Counted from the first letter of the stretch, positions 35,501 through 47,024 are shown. The stretch is DNA of 64,000 bases from Maratus speciosus (GCA_963932465.1 OZ010792.1:186343377-186407376), one strand, 5' to 3'. Notes: generated from the letters alone by a model not told the origin. Numbers and translations: made by a program.

Positions 35501-37749
35501 CCACTCTACATGTTCTTTATTCAAAAAATGGTGAAGCAGTTTTCCACCCCAGTGAACAACAGTTCTCTCTAAATGGGAATTTTAAAATCTGTTTTGATAA
35601 GCTCAGATTTTGTTTACGAAACAGTTATTTGCAGAGTCGATGTCTGTGGTTAGCTAGTGGATGTATTCTAAGTCTAGCAGCTTCTCTGGCGTTCAGTTCA
35701 TTTTGCGAATATTATAAAATAAAATGCATAAAACTTGACAATTACTTAGCTGATTACTGTCGATGATTTGATGAGATATGTGGTCAATATAAAAAATCTT
35801 ACATTTCTGCAATCATATCAAGAGGGGGAAGGGGTTTTACGGAATGTTTCGTCAATTCTAGAAATAGATAACCATAACAGATAACAAAAACAGCCTTGTA
35901 ATAAAAAGAGAAGTTCAGAGGTTCAACTGCAACACAAATCGAGAAGCTCTTTCTTACTAGACACTGAACTAGATAACTAATAATCAATTATAATTCGTGA
36001 AATATTTTTAAAGTTACAAAAATTGTTCACTTATTTTTGCCTATTAATAAAAATGATACAAAAAAATTATCAAAAGTAATAAAATTTTTAATTTGTCATT
36101 TTTTACCTATGTTTCAAAAATGCAGAGTTTGAGGGTATGGTTCACTAGATGTCCTGAAAAATACTAAATGTTCATTAAATATAAGTTTTCATGAGAGTAA
36201 AAGTTCAAGGAAACAACAGTTTCTATGAAATAAAACAAGAATCAGGTTTCTAAGACAAATATTTTTCACGTAAGGAAAGAAAAACGACAATTTTTTGCCA
36301 AAAATTGCAAATTTTCAAGAATTCATCCTCGATGAGGCACGGGTTAATATTATTTATTTGAGCTGAAACTTTGCCAATCTCATTTTCTAACTAATTGGCA
36401 ACTTTTAGGAGGGTCCCCCCGAAGAAAACGTTAAAAAAAATTTTCCCCATGTTACTTGTGACCACCCTAGTGTAGACCCTTTACGCGGAAAAACTCAAGT
36501 TAAATCTATGAAAAAAACCTTTACAGATTTCTCACTCGCATTTTAATATTTTTAAATAATTTTCATTAAACAGGATACCTGAGGTCGATATCTATTGTTG
36601 TGAGTTTGTATTTTTCTATTTTGTTTGCATTTGTTTTTTTATATGAGGATAGTTTCACTTTCACAACGCGTTCCAACCAGTTCCAATAGTGAAAATGTCC
36701 GCATAAAAAGAAAAGGGAAAAAAAAAAAACTGAACAAAATCGAAAAATTACAAACGCACAACTATATATAACGACCTCAGGTATCCTATGCATATATTTC
36801 TCTCTCATTTAAGCTGTATAGCTTTATCGCTGTGAAGATTTCTCCCACATACTTAACATTAGGGTTCGAGTTTCTTCGTATGACTAATGTAGATTCTTAA
36901 GGCTCCTGTCCCTGCCGGCGAAGGCACTCACGAGCTAATGCTAATCCTATGGGGAGGGATTTTTCTAATATCTCGTTTGCATTTCGACATTTTTAAATTT
37001 TTTTTTCTTTTCCATTGGATAGCCGAGATCCGTCTCTACGTCGCACCTTTTTTACTTTTTCAATTTTGGTTGCAGATATTTTTTTTGAATGACGCTTTCA
37101 TTTTCAGAACAGGTTTTGAAAGTGAAAGTAACTTTATAAACATATCTGCGACCAAAATCGAAAAAGTAAAAAAGGTGCGATGTAGAGACGGATCTCGGCT
37201 ATCCAATGAAAAAAAAAAATATATTTAAGAATGTTGAAATGCAAACGAGATATTAGAAAAACCTCTACCCATAGAATTAGCATTAGCTCGTGAGTGTCTC
37301 CGAAGACAGGGACAGCGGCCTTAAGAACTCTTCAGTCACGGGGAAACGGAAAAACGCTGATGCTAAATCTATGGGAACGTTATTTTCAAATATCTCGCTC
37401 AAATTTTAATATTTTTGAATGATTTTTTTTTTTGCATAGGATAGCTGAGGACGATCTACAACCTGGCTAGTTTTTACTTTTTCGATTTCGGTTTCAGATT
37501 CTTTTTTAACAAATACAATTACTTTCGGAACCGGTTCCGAAATTGAAACTATCCTATTATAGAAAAAAAATCAAAATCGAAAAAGTAAAAACTAGTCCGG
37601 TTGTAGATCATCCTCAGCTATTCTATGCAAAAAAAAAAAAAAAAAAAAATCAAAAATATTAAAATTTCAGCGAGAAATTTGAAAATAACGCTCCCATAGG
37701 CTTACCATTAGCGTTCGACTTTTTCCAAGTGACTAGTATGGTCTCTTAA

Positions 37750-39244
37750 CCCTTTAAGACCGGGAGTTTTTTTGGTAGAAATTGAAAGTTTGGGTGGTTT
37801 CCCCTTATCGATAGGATCGTATTTGATTGAAAAAAAATATTAAAAAATACCCGATGTCAGGTTATGACAAGAGAGGACCCGCACAATTGTGTGGGTTCGG
37901 CCTTAATGCAGCCGTTTTTTGGGCTAAATCTACACAATTGTGTAGTTTGTGATTATGTGTGCAAATATCTAAAAATAAAATTTTAAGCAAAAAAAGGTGT
38001 TGTTTATTGAGAAATTTCATCAGCCACAATGAAAATATTTGAAACATTTTTTGTTTTTGGACTACAATTTCATTTTCTGAGACGTGCTCAATGCTCGCAC
38101 CCCTCTTAAGAGCCTTTGACAAATGGTATGTCCTTCACTTCGTTTGGCTTGTGCCTGATTCTTCAAACTTCTTTTTTTTTTTTTAGTTTTTCCAGCAGCG
38201 GTATTTTGTTGAAATACCGATCGAAGCACATAAAACTAGGTCTGAACCAGAGTAAGGACTACAGCAGGTCCTAAGCCTAGATCCTTGTGGACCAGGTCTG
38301 TACTTTCCCACTGGTATAATACAAAATTTAAAACTATCCCTGATGATGCTGTTACAACAGAGTGTGGTTTGTTTTTTATATACTGCTTTACTGAGGCACG
38401 TCCTAAAAAAAGGAGTCGTCTGCTCATCTATGGAAAAATTTCCCTGATCTCCTGGTAAATTCAAGCAGACACTACAGAATCTGTCGAGCATTTGCTGAAC
38501 TTTCCATAATTTATTATTTATTCCTTGTGGTTTACTTGCTGTGTCGACAAAATGGAATGAATTTATCGAACTTAAAAATCAATCTCGTGGTATGCATATA
38601 ACTCCTATAAAACTTATAAATCATATATGGCATCTATAACTCAGAGCAGAAACATACAGTTCGTTACATGTGCATATTATATATCTAATACTATCCATTT
38701 TGAACAGAAATCATGAATAGTGCAAACCTATTAATTTAAAATTGGCCAGCTTTAAAAATGTAATTAATAAAAAATAAATTGCTAAAAACATAAGTTTAAA
38801 AAAATCACTTAAAAATAAAAAAATTATACATTAGGAATTGTATCTATTCTGGAAATGGTAAATGCCAGACCCGCACATTTGTGTGGTTCATTTGTTTTTC
38901 TACTTTTGTGAAGCCTAATTAAATTTATCAAAGACAAAATCAATTAAAATCATGAATAAACTATATGAAAAGAAATATTAAATATAAGCAAACACTATAA
39001 ATCATATTGAAAAGAAATTACGGCAGTACATACTTTTTGTCTATTGCTGTCAGATGATATAGTCTTTTTAAAAGCAGAAAATCTAACCCTGTATTGTAGT
39101 TGGTACCCCCTAGTTGTGTTTTATCAAAACATCTAAAGCATATAAATGTGCAGATTTGGTTTTAAATCGCACAAAAACAGGAAACAGTCATTCTCTTTTA
39201 CTTTAGTATCGCCCGCACGATTGTGTGGGTCAGGGCTTAAAGGG
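37750..39244. mobile_element. piggyBac-like element, TTAA duplication
   Basis: Left end CCCTTTAAGACCGGGAG and right end, inverted, CCCTTTAAGCCCTGACCC, both flanked by TTAA (37746-37749 and 39245-39248). A near-palindrome of the form CCCGCACAATTGTGTGGGT recurs at about 37878, 37929 (shortened), 38869 and 39210, as subterminal repeats. A broken transposase lies on the minus strand. It separates hairpin units 7 and 8. Confidence 0.85.
38183..38491 (-). pseudogene. piggyBac-family transposase fragment
   Basis: A TTAA-specific DDE transposase remnant (DDE_Tnp_1_7 type). The minus-strand frame carries NFSIDEQTTPFF. After a shift into a second frame (38236-38427) it reads LGRASVKQYIKNKPHSV and SGIVLNFVLYQ. 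DEQM-PFKGR----QY--NKP is the hallmark around the first catalytic aspartate of piggyBac transposases. Only ~100 residues of a protein usually near 500-600 residues are recognisable. The frameshift and lack of the other catalytic motifs make it inactive. Confidence 0.8.
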
Positions 39245-39414
39245 TTAAGAGGCTACTTCAGTCAAGCGGAAACACCCATTCGCCAATGTTAATCCAATAA
39301 GAGAATTTTTTTAAGGTAACTCGGTTGCATTTCAATATTTTTAAATGATTTTTTTTTTATATATACTTACACTTTTGGAGCCGGTATAAACAGTGAAAAG
39401 AGTGAAATTGTACA

Positions 39415-39510
39415 CAAAAAAAAAATAAAGAAAGAAAGAAAGAAAGAAAAAAATAAAGAAAGAAAGAAAGAATGAAAGAAAAAAATAAAGAAAGAAAGAA
39501 AATAAAATAA
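39415..39510. repeat. AAAG microsatellite in hairpin unit 8
   Basis: Imperfect (AAAG)n with AAAATAAAG interruptions. It expanded inside the right arm of the last hairpin unit. Confidence 0.85.
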
Positions 39511-39670
39511 AAACTTCAACGAACTTAAAATTAAGTAAAAAACCACAATTGCAGAAATTTACCTCAGCTATCCAATGCAAAAGAAAAAGTCTTTTTAAAA
39601 TATAAAAATACAAACGAGATATTTAAAAAAATATATCTCGTTAGATTAACGTTAGCGATTCGGTCATTTT

Positions 39671-40300
39671 GCCTGAAGAGTTATAATTTGTGATCACATT
39701 TAGAACTAATTCTAAGCAGGATTCTTGGAAACAGTAAAAATTTAACTTGTAACTTTTAAAATGCACTCTATTGTTTCTCTCTTTTAGGATGCAAAGACAC
39801 GAAAATAATATGGAGAAAAACGTTAAATAATTGTATGTTAATTTGGTAAATATTATGTTAATACTTTGTGTTAGAAACTATTATTTGTAACTGTGCGAAA
39901 ATAAACTTTGTAATTTTATAGACTGTATTGTTTTATTATAACTTTGTTCTTTTTAAATTCTTGAAACTTTTCAAATATTTTGTTTTTGTGTAATTATATT
40001 TATTCAGATTTAAGAATAGGGAAATTTCAATTTTAAAATGAGTTTTTTTTTTCCTTCTGGAAGTTAATAAGTTTTAGCAATATATTCCACTCTGGCCAAA
40101 AAGAAATGAAAATAAATTATATATGAAATTAAAATTGAGGGTGTGTGTTTATACTCATCTAGGTTTGCTTTGCATTGGTTATGTACATGGCCCACTTATT
40201 TTTAGATAATGTTTTTAATTACCTTCTAAGAATTAGAAGGGAATAAGCAACTAATTGAGAATTGGCGAGTCTAATAAAACTTCTAAACAAATTAAGGTAT
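39671..40300. other. AT-rich stretch, nothing recognised
   Basis: No repeat family, palindrome or coding signal that I can support. Confidence 0.5.
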
Positions 40301-40304
40301 GTTA

Positions 40305-40382
40305 TTGGGGCTTACCAGGTAGTTGAATGGTTAGCCCTGTGGCCTCCCATTCAACTATGTCGGGTTTAATTCCTGCGGGTGT
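40305..40382 (+). mobile_element. tRNA-derived SINE head, interrupted
   Basis: A box TAGTTGAATGG (40320-40330) and B box GGTTTAATTCC (40363-40373). The SINE sequence resumes at about 41072 after a hAT-type insertion placed just downstream of the B box. Confidence 0.55.
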
Positions 40383-41064
40383 CAGGACCGAAACTAGCCT
40401 TTTTTGCGCCCGGGGCAAACATGAATTTTGGCGCCCCCCCCCCTTTCTTCCTCAAAGTATATTTACAAAGAGAATTTTACTAATTTTCTAATGGCCGACT
40501 TATTTTAAAATTTAAAATATGTAATATTGAACTACAAAAATTGAACGTGACGTTTGTTGCAATTATAGTTCGTTCACATAAAAGAATTCCCATGTATTAC
40601 CGGCTATTTACAGTGTTTGCTTATACAGTAGAGTTATGATTATCCGAGTCCCACTTAACCGAGTTATTTTCTTCTGATGGGCTGATGGCTTTCATTATTA
40701 TGAAACAGCCATTATAAATGGAGTGTTAGGTGAAGATGAAAGAGCAGTCGTGAAAAGTTTGAACTCTGATTTTTCTGGTCAGAATGGGAGAAAAATTGGC
40801 CATAATTTATTTTTTTGCAAAAAAAAAAAAATTATGGCCATTTTTTTTTCCATTCTGACCAGAAAATCAGAGTTCAAACTTTTCACGACTGCTCTTTCAT
40901 CTTCACCTAACACTCCATTTATAATGTCTGTTTCATAATAAAGAAAGCCATCAAGTTCATCAGAAGAAAATGGTCGATTCCAAAGGCATAATCTTTCATT
41001 TGGCGCCCCTTGCCTCTGGCGCCCGGGGCACATGCCCCCTCTGCCCCCCTTAGTTTCGGCCCTG
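40383..41064. mobile_element. hAT-type MITE, TIR CAGGACCGAAACTA
   Basis: Left end CAGGACCGAAACTAG, right end CTTAGTTTCGGCCCTG, with inverted GCGCCCGGGGCA / TGCCCCGGGCGCC blocks behind. Flanks are GCGGGTGT (40375-40382) and GTGGGTGT (41064-41071, sharing the terminal G), 7 of 8 matching. It contains a pogo-like fragment with a hairpin at 40680-40960. Confidence 0.75.
40626..40965. mobile_element. pogo-like TIR fragment with long hairpin
   Basis: CAGTAGAGTTATGATTATCC begins the fragment, matching the MITE at 61766. It is followed by an inverted repeat (arms about 40682-40812 and 40828-40958) with a poly-A/T loop. The right arm matches 62515-62640. Confidence 0.65.
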
Positions 41065-41159
41065 TGGGTGTGGTAACTTATTTGTGGTGATTTGGAATCT
41101 ACTTTAAACTATAAGTCCTTGTTTACTTGGTCTATATAGCATAAAAATGTCAAGCATTT

Positions 41160-42610
41160 GACAAACCTCCGATTATATGGAACCCTGCACAAAACTCGCA
41201 CAACCTTCAAAAGTACGACTATTAGCGTACAGATAAAAAATATACAATCAAAAATTGAGTAGAAATGTGGCAACTAGTGACCATTCACGAAAGTTTGGGA
41301 AGAATTTCATTTTGATACTAAAAATGAATATTCGACGAGTCCTTAAAAAATAAAGTTCTTTTATCATGTTTTGGGGGCATTTTTAACTTAGGGATCGGGA
41401 GGAGCAAACTAAAAAATTTTTAAGTATGTTAAGAGACAGGTATCGTTTATTTTTTTTTTTATTTTTTTTTTATCGAATGATTACCATTTGCAAATTGATA
41501 CGATCATTTGTTACATAGTTACAAGTTTTATGAATACGAAGCCGAAAACTATAATTTGGTGCAGGTACCGTAGGTTTTTACAGCAGCAACTGATAGCCAT
41601 TCAAGAAAATTTATCTGGTAAGAACTTCATTTTGGCACTAGAAATGAAGATACGATGAGTCCCCCCAAAATAAAGATGTTTCATCGTGGGGTTCTTTTTG
41701 AGGAGGGGGGGGGGGGGACTTTAATACGGCATGGGCGAACAGAACTTATTTTTTAAATGTCAAATGAGGTATCGTTTGTTATGAATTTTTTTATTCTGAA
41801 TCAAATGCTATCGCACGCAATCCAGTATGATCATTGTTTACAAAGTTAGGCCAGGTTATAAGTAGTGGATTTTGGTAAATTTAATGACTTTGAAATAAAC
41901 TCAAAATTATCCTGATTTTGATTATTGCTATTTTGAAGACATTTAATAGTTTTGAGATGACTTAATATGATATAAAAAACTCTTTTTAAACGTAAAATAA
42001 ATGTGACAAAACTATGCTAAAAAATAAAATATAATTTTCCACTTTGCATTGATAAAATCTTTTCTGTAACTTTTTTATAAATGTTCGTATCGACTTGCCG
42101 ATAATGTTATTCAAATACATACGAAACGATATCTCACTTCACCTATTTAAAAAAAGTTGCATTTTGCCCCCTCGAGCTAAAATGCCATCCCCCCCCCCAA
42201 AAAAAAAGAAAAACCACGGTAAAACAACTTTACATTTTGGAGACTCATCGGATCTTAATTTGTGGACCAAAACGAGGTTTGTATCAAGCTTTCGTGAATA
42301 GCAATCACTTGTTACTGTAAAAACCTATTTTACCTGCAAAAGACTTTGTATTAATAAAACCTGCCGTAACTTTGTAAAAAAGGATCGTATTGACTTGCTG
42401 ATGATTTCACCTGATTCGGAATTATAAAAAACATAATAAACAATATCCCATTTCACCTACTTATTTATTTGTTTTTAGTTCCCCCCCCCCCCTCCCTGAG
42501 CTAACAATGCCCCATTTTGCGCACAAAACATGATAAAACAACTTTATTTTTAGTATCAAAACGAAGTTCTTCCCAAATTTGGGTGAATGGCTATCTGTTG
42601 TCTCAAAAAA
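41160..42610. repeat. large inverted repeat, two blocks per arm
   Basis: Left blocks around 41265-41455 and 41590-41790 recur in inverse order and orientation around 42050-42300 and 42480-42600. Shared text includes TTTTAGTATCAAAACGAAGT against its inverse near 41310, and GTAAAACAACTTTA-like blocks. Poly-C/poly-G runs mark corresponding positions (41705, 42481). No transposase. Confidence 0.65.
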
Positions 42611-42654
42611 TCCCATTTTACCTGTGTACTACACGCAAAATTCACAGAATTGAC

Positions 42655-43017
42655 AACATTTCAATGAAATTACTACATATTTGCAGCTATACTTGTCATG
42701 ACAAGATTCCGAGTTTGCAATTCATTTGCAGATGTTCTGACATGTCAATATTGCAAATTTACAATGCGTTTGCAAATAGTCTGACATCGCAATATTACTA
42801 GTTTGCTATGAGTTTGCAGTAAGATTGATGCAAAAAGATTGCAACTTGCACGACAACTTAGCTGCAAGTTCAAAGTATGGTGACTTCGGAGTTTGCATAA
42901 TCTTGTTGCAGTCTTTTTATGAACTTTCAGACTTGTCATGCTGAGCTTGCTGCAACATTGCAAGTCTGCAAAGTAAGATTGCTGAAATTTTTCTGCAAAC
43001 TAAAATTGCTATCTGGG
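42655..43017. mobile_element. repeat C copy with TGCTATCTGGG end
   Basis: Ends at 43017 in TTGCTATCTGGG and is packed with TTTGCAA, TTGCAGT and GACATGTC-type motifs in both orientations. The left boundary is uncertain. Confidence 0.45.
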
Positions 43018-43519
43018 TATCTTTCTTAATTGATAAAATCGCTGAAAATAGAGAACTCAGAGATAGATGCTGGAGATGATGTTCAGCTCATAAATTCCCC
43101 TGGTCCGGAATTAACCATCAACAAATTTATCGTTTTAAAGAAACAAAGTATACAACAAGAAAAAGAAAAGACAACAAGCAAAAGAAAAGAAACAACAAGC
43201 AAAGTATAGCAGCGACTAGAAAAACTTTAGAAAACTCACTCTGCTTTTACAAAGAGCTTCTAAGAGGGAAAAAAGAAAAAAAATATCGTTTCAAACTTCA
43301 TTGCAAGATTTTTTCACGAGCTCAAAGACTCGAATTGGGCAGCTAGAAGAACAATAAAATGCAAGTTAATAACTTATTGATTTATTCAAAATTCTTGAAC
43401 TGCAAACGCATTTTTTTGCCAATGTTAAATATATTTAACACAATCCCTAAATGCCATAGAATTTGTTCATTAGATTTTGATGAATTTTTATTATTTATCC
43501 TTTTTTGCGCCTCTAATAA
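43018..43519. other. anonymous stretch with purine-rich minisatellite
   Basis: AAGAAAAGAAACAACAAGC-like repeats at about 43140-43205. Nothing else recognised. Confidence 0.5.
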
Positions 43520-43590
43520 TGTACCTCGACTTACGTCGTTTTCGACTTACGTCGTTAGCCTTCGTACGAATTACCGACGTAAGCCGAGGT
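43520..43590. mobile_element. hairpin MITE with GTACCTCGACTTACGTCG end, split at its right tip
   Basis: The left arm GTACCTCGACTTACGTCG pairs with CGACGTAAGCCGAGGTAC. The final bases of the right arm are duplicated at 52585-52594 (GTCGAGGTAC), because the 9-kb element landed there. Confidence 0.65.
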
Positions 43591-44443
43591 ACAGTGCCTA
43601 GAAGTATATAGTGTGTTTATCGCCAATAGAACGGTAATGGAAAAAATGATCCCTGAAAGGAGGAAAATCAGCTTCTCCGCGAGAGGGCGTCGAGTTCCCA
43701 CCGTCGTTGATTTACGTTTCAAATCGCATTTAAAGAGCTTGATCTTAATGTTAGTGGAGATATAATTAACGCTACATTTTGAAACAAATTATACAAGTGT
43801 ATCTATTTTTTTTCACATTTTGAAATAAAGGCATATACGTTTGTTTAATAATAAATCCTTATTGATATGTACCAAAAGAAAAAAAAAACGCTGGTCGAAT
43901 ATGCTTTATTCCTGGATGCATTAGTGGATATAAATGCAACAAAACCAAAATGATTCTATATTTAATCGAAGAATAAATATTCAAAATGAGCATTTATCTA
44001 GGTATATATCCTTAAATATAAATACCCATGTATGTTGCACCAGTTTTTACTTCCAAATATAAATGTATATTAAATTAACTTTAGAAAGACCACTACTTAG
44101 GATGAATTAAACTTTTTATAACAAAATTATGTCTTTAGTCAGCAGTACTTTAAGATACACAAATAAAGTAATAATTATTTTTTTCTTATTTTATCTAACT
44201 TTAACGAAAAAAATTGAATATTTTAAAGAAAATGCATCCTACTAGATTTGAAAAAATCATTAATTTCTCATTTGATTTTTTGCTAATAAATTTTAAATTA
44301 TTTTATCAAAAACTAAAGCTCTGAAATGTCAGAAAAGTTTAAAAACTCAATTTACTCTTAAATTATTGACTGGCTGTAAAGAAGTAATAATTAATTTTGA
44401 TTAAAAAGTTGTTAAAATGGAGGAGGGGAATATTTTAGCTGCA

Positions 44444-44477
<34 letters not shown>

Positions 44478-45839
44478 AGAGAGAGAGGAGGGGGGTGGGG
44501 AAGAAAAAGAAACCTATGTTTTTACAACAATCCATCAGAGTATGATATATATTCCATATATTGTTTTAGAAATAACGAAATATATTACTAAGAGAAACAC
44601 CTTGTTCTATTACTAAATTAACTTTAGAAAGACCTCTACTTAGGATGAATGAAACAACAAAATTATGCCTTTAGTCAGCAGAACTTTAAGATATATAAAT
44701 AAAGTTAATAATTATTTATTCTGATTTTATCTAATTTTAACTAAAAAAAAAAGAATATTTTTGAGGAAATGCATCCAACTTTCAAGAAATTTTTATTTTC
44801 TAGTTTTCAAAATGTCAATAATTTCTCATTTGGTTTTTTGCCAATACACATTAAATTGTTTTACCAGAAACTAGAGCTCTGAAACATCATATTTTTTTAG
44901 AAACTCAATTTACTCTTAGTTTATTAACTAGCCGTAATGAAGTAATAACGAATATTGATTAAAAAATTGTCAAAATGGGAGTAAATATTTTAGCTGTACA
45001 AAGAAAATTTTTTTTACATTTATCATAGTACGGTGTACATTCAATATATTGTTTTTAAAATAAAAAAAATGTTTCACTACAAATAATACTACAAAGAAAA
45101 ACTTTGTTCTATTATTAAATTAATTTTAGAAAGACGTTTACTTAGGATGAATGGAATTTAATAAACAAAATAATGCTTTTAATCAGACGTAATTCAACAC
45201 ATATATGAATAAAGTTATCAATTATTTATTCTTATTTTATCTAATTTTAACTAAAAACAAAGAACATTTTAAAGGAAATGCATCCTACTTTCAGGAAAGT
45301 ATACACATATACCCCGTAAGGCATGGTGACGTTACGGCGACGTCGTTGTGAAGTCACACTGTGACTTTGTGACCGTCGATGTGACGTCACGTGACGTCGA
45401 TGTGAAGTCACAGTGACTAGAATGTGAGGTCGTTATGGCCGTTTTAGAGCTCATTTGTGACGTCACATTGTGACCAATTTGTGAAGTCACGGTGTGACCA
45501 ATTTGTGAAATATGTGTCATTTGTGACGAAATTGTCATTAACACTGTGATGATTCTGTGACGACAATGACAATGTTGTGAAGTCACATTTTGACAATTTT
45601 GTGAAAATTGTGTAATTTGTGACGATTTTGTCATTATTTTTGTGACGAATATGTGACTACAATGACAATGTTGTGACAGCGTTAAGATGCAATACATTTA
45701 TTGAAAAATGAAATCGCTATTCGAGTTCAATCAATGAACTATGACAATGGAGGCAGGAGTGATTATGAGTAAAAGAAAATTCTGAAGTTCGCAGAAAAAT
45801 TTCAGAATGTTTTTTTCACGATACTTTGTCGAAATTTAC

Positions 45840-46860
45840 GTTTTTTTCGAAATCCTTCGGTGAAATTCACCTTATTTGTACGATTTATTGACAAAATGTC
45901 ATGTTTTTTCAGTATCATTTGACGAAATTCGCTTTTTTTTCGCTATGCTTTAACAAAATTTGCTTTTTTTTCACTATGCTTTGACGAAATTTACGTTTTT
46001 CTTCAATCTCTTGACGAAATTGTGATTCTTAGATGAAATTCACGTTTTTGTCCACGACCATTTGAAGAAATTTAGATTTTTTCGCGATCGTTTGACAAAA
46101 TTCGCCTTTTTGCGCGATTTATTTACAAAATTTCGCCTTTTATGCGGTCCATTGATGAAATTCACGTTTTTTCTACAATCTTTTGACAAAATTTGCTATT
46201 CTTTGACAAAATTAGCTTTTTTCCCACGATTTTTTGACGAAATTTACATTTTTTCGCAATCTTTTGACGAAATTCACGTTTTTCTTCAATCTCTTGACGA
46301 AATTGTGATTCTTAGATGAAATTCACGTTTTTTTTCCGCGACCTTTTGAAGATATTTAGATTTTTATCGCGATCGTTTGACAAAATTTGCCTTATTTACG
46401 CGATTTATTTACAAAATTTCGCCTTTTATGCGGTCTATTGATTAAATTCGCGTTTTTTCTACAACCTTTTGACAAAATTGCTATTCCTAGGTGAAATTCG
46501 CTTTTTTCCACAATCTTTTGACGAAATTTGCATTTTTTCGCGATCCTTTGACGAAATTCACGTTTTTTTTTTCAATCTCTTGACGAAATTGCGATTCTTA
46601 GATTAAATTCACGTTTTTTTCAACTACCTTTTGAAGAAATTTAAATTTTTTTTCGCGATCGTTTGACAAAATTCGCCTTATTTGCGCGATTTATTTTAAA
46701 AATTTCGCCTTTTATGCGGTCCATTGACGAAATTCGCGTTTTTTCTACAAAATTTTGACAAAATTTGCTATTCTTAGATGAAATTCGCTTTTTTTCCATG
46801 ATCTTTTGACGAAATTTGCATTTTTTCGTGACCCTTTTACGAAATTCACCTTTAACCAAT
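45840..46860. repeat. ~40-bp minisatellite in a ~284-bp higher-order repeat
   Basis: Degenerate monomers around TTTGACGAAATTCACGTTTTT. A distinctive variant, GTGATTCTTAGATGAAATTC, recurs at 46021, 46304 and 46590 (spacings 283 and 286 bp) with the same order of variant monomers between, which is a higher-order organisation. Short frames within it are by-products. Confidence 0.8.
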
Positions 46861-47024
46861 CTATTCTTTCTTTTCTATAAACATCATAGCAAGTATAAAA
46901 AACTTTTGAGAGTAAAAGAATAATTAGGTAATATTTTCTCATTCTGCTTTTGCAATAATAAATTTACAGCAAATTGGAGCTAAAGAAGAAGGAAAGAATG
47001 ATATCTGCTCAACAACTACAGTAT

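Larger units (their letters stand above)
26119..36469. mobile_element. DNA transposon with TIR CTAGGGTGGTCACAAG, unclassified transposase
   Basis: Left end CTAGGGTGGTCACAAG and right end CTTGTGACCACCCTA are inverses, flanked by GTGTAGAG (26111-26118) and GTGTAGAC (36470-36477), an 8-bp duplication with one mismatch. Poly-G/poly-C lies just inside both ends. Subtracting the nested hAT-type element at 27499-35121 leaves about 2.7 kb, which carries a broken minus-strand reading frame in two parts. It splits the hairpin array between units 4 and 5. Confidence 0.8.
22680..39670. repeat. tandem array of about eight ~410-bp hairpin units, interrupted by transposons
   Basis: Unit positions are about 22680-24265, 24305-24640 (truncated), 25285-25690, 25700-26110, 36480-36895, 36900-37310, 37320-37740 and 39255-39665. 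Each is an imperfect inverted repeat. The outer ends read GCTAATGTTAATCCTATGGG and its inverse. A near-constant stem element, CTTTTTCGATTTTGGTT, faces AACCAAAATCGAAAAAG, and the tip is rich in GAAAGTGAAAC. Between these the stem sequence varies from unit to unit but pairs within the unit. Units are separated by TTCGCGTGACTAGTGTAG-type linkers. Three main transposon insertions split the array. No protein is encoded. Confidence 0.8.

Noticed and set aside
22680..39670. CRISPR-like array
   Set aside because: Units are ~410-bp inverted repeats in a eukaryotic context, without short direct repeats, uniform spacers or cas genes.
45332..45697. 121-codon minus-strand frame rich in S, T, H and Q
   Set aside because: It is a translation of GTGACGTCAC-type repeats at a transposon end and is low complexity.
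46062..46319. Frame with repeating F-D-E-I units
   Set aside because: By-product of the ~40-bp minisatellite; sister repeats contain stops.
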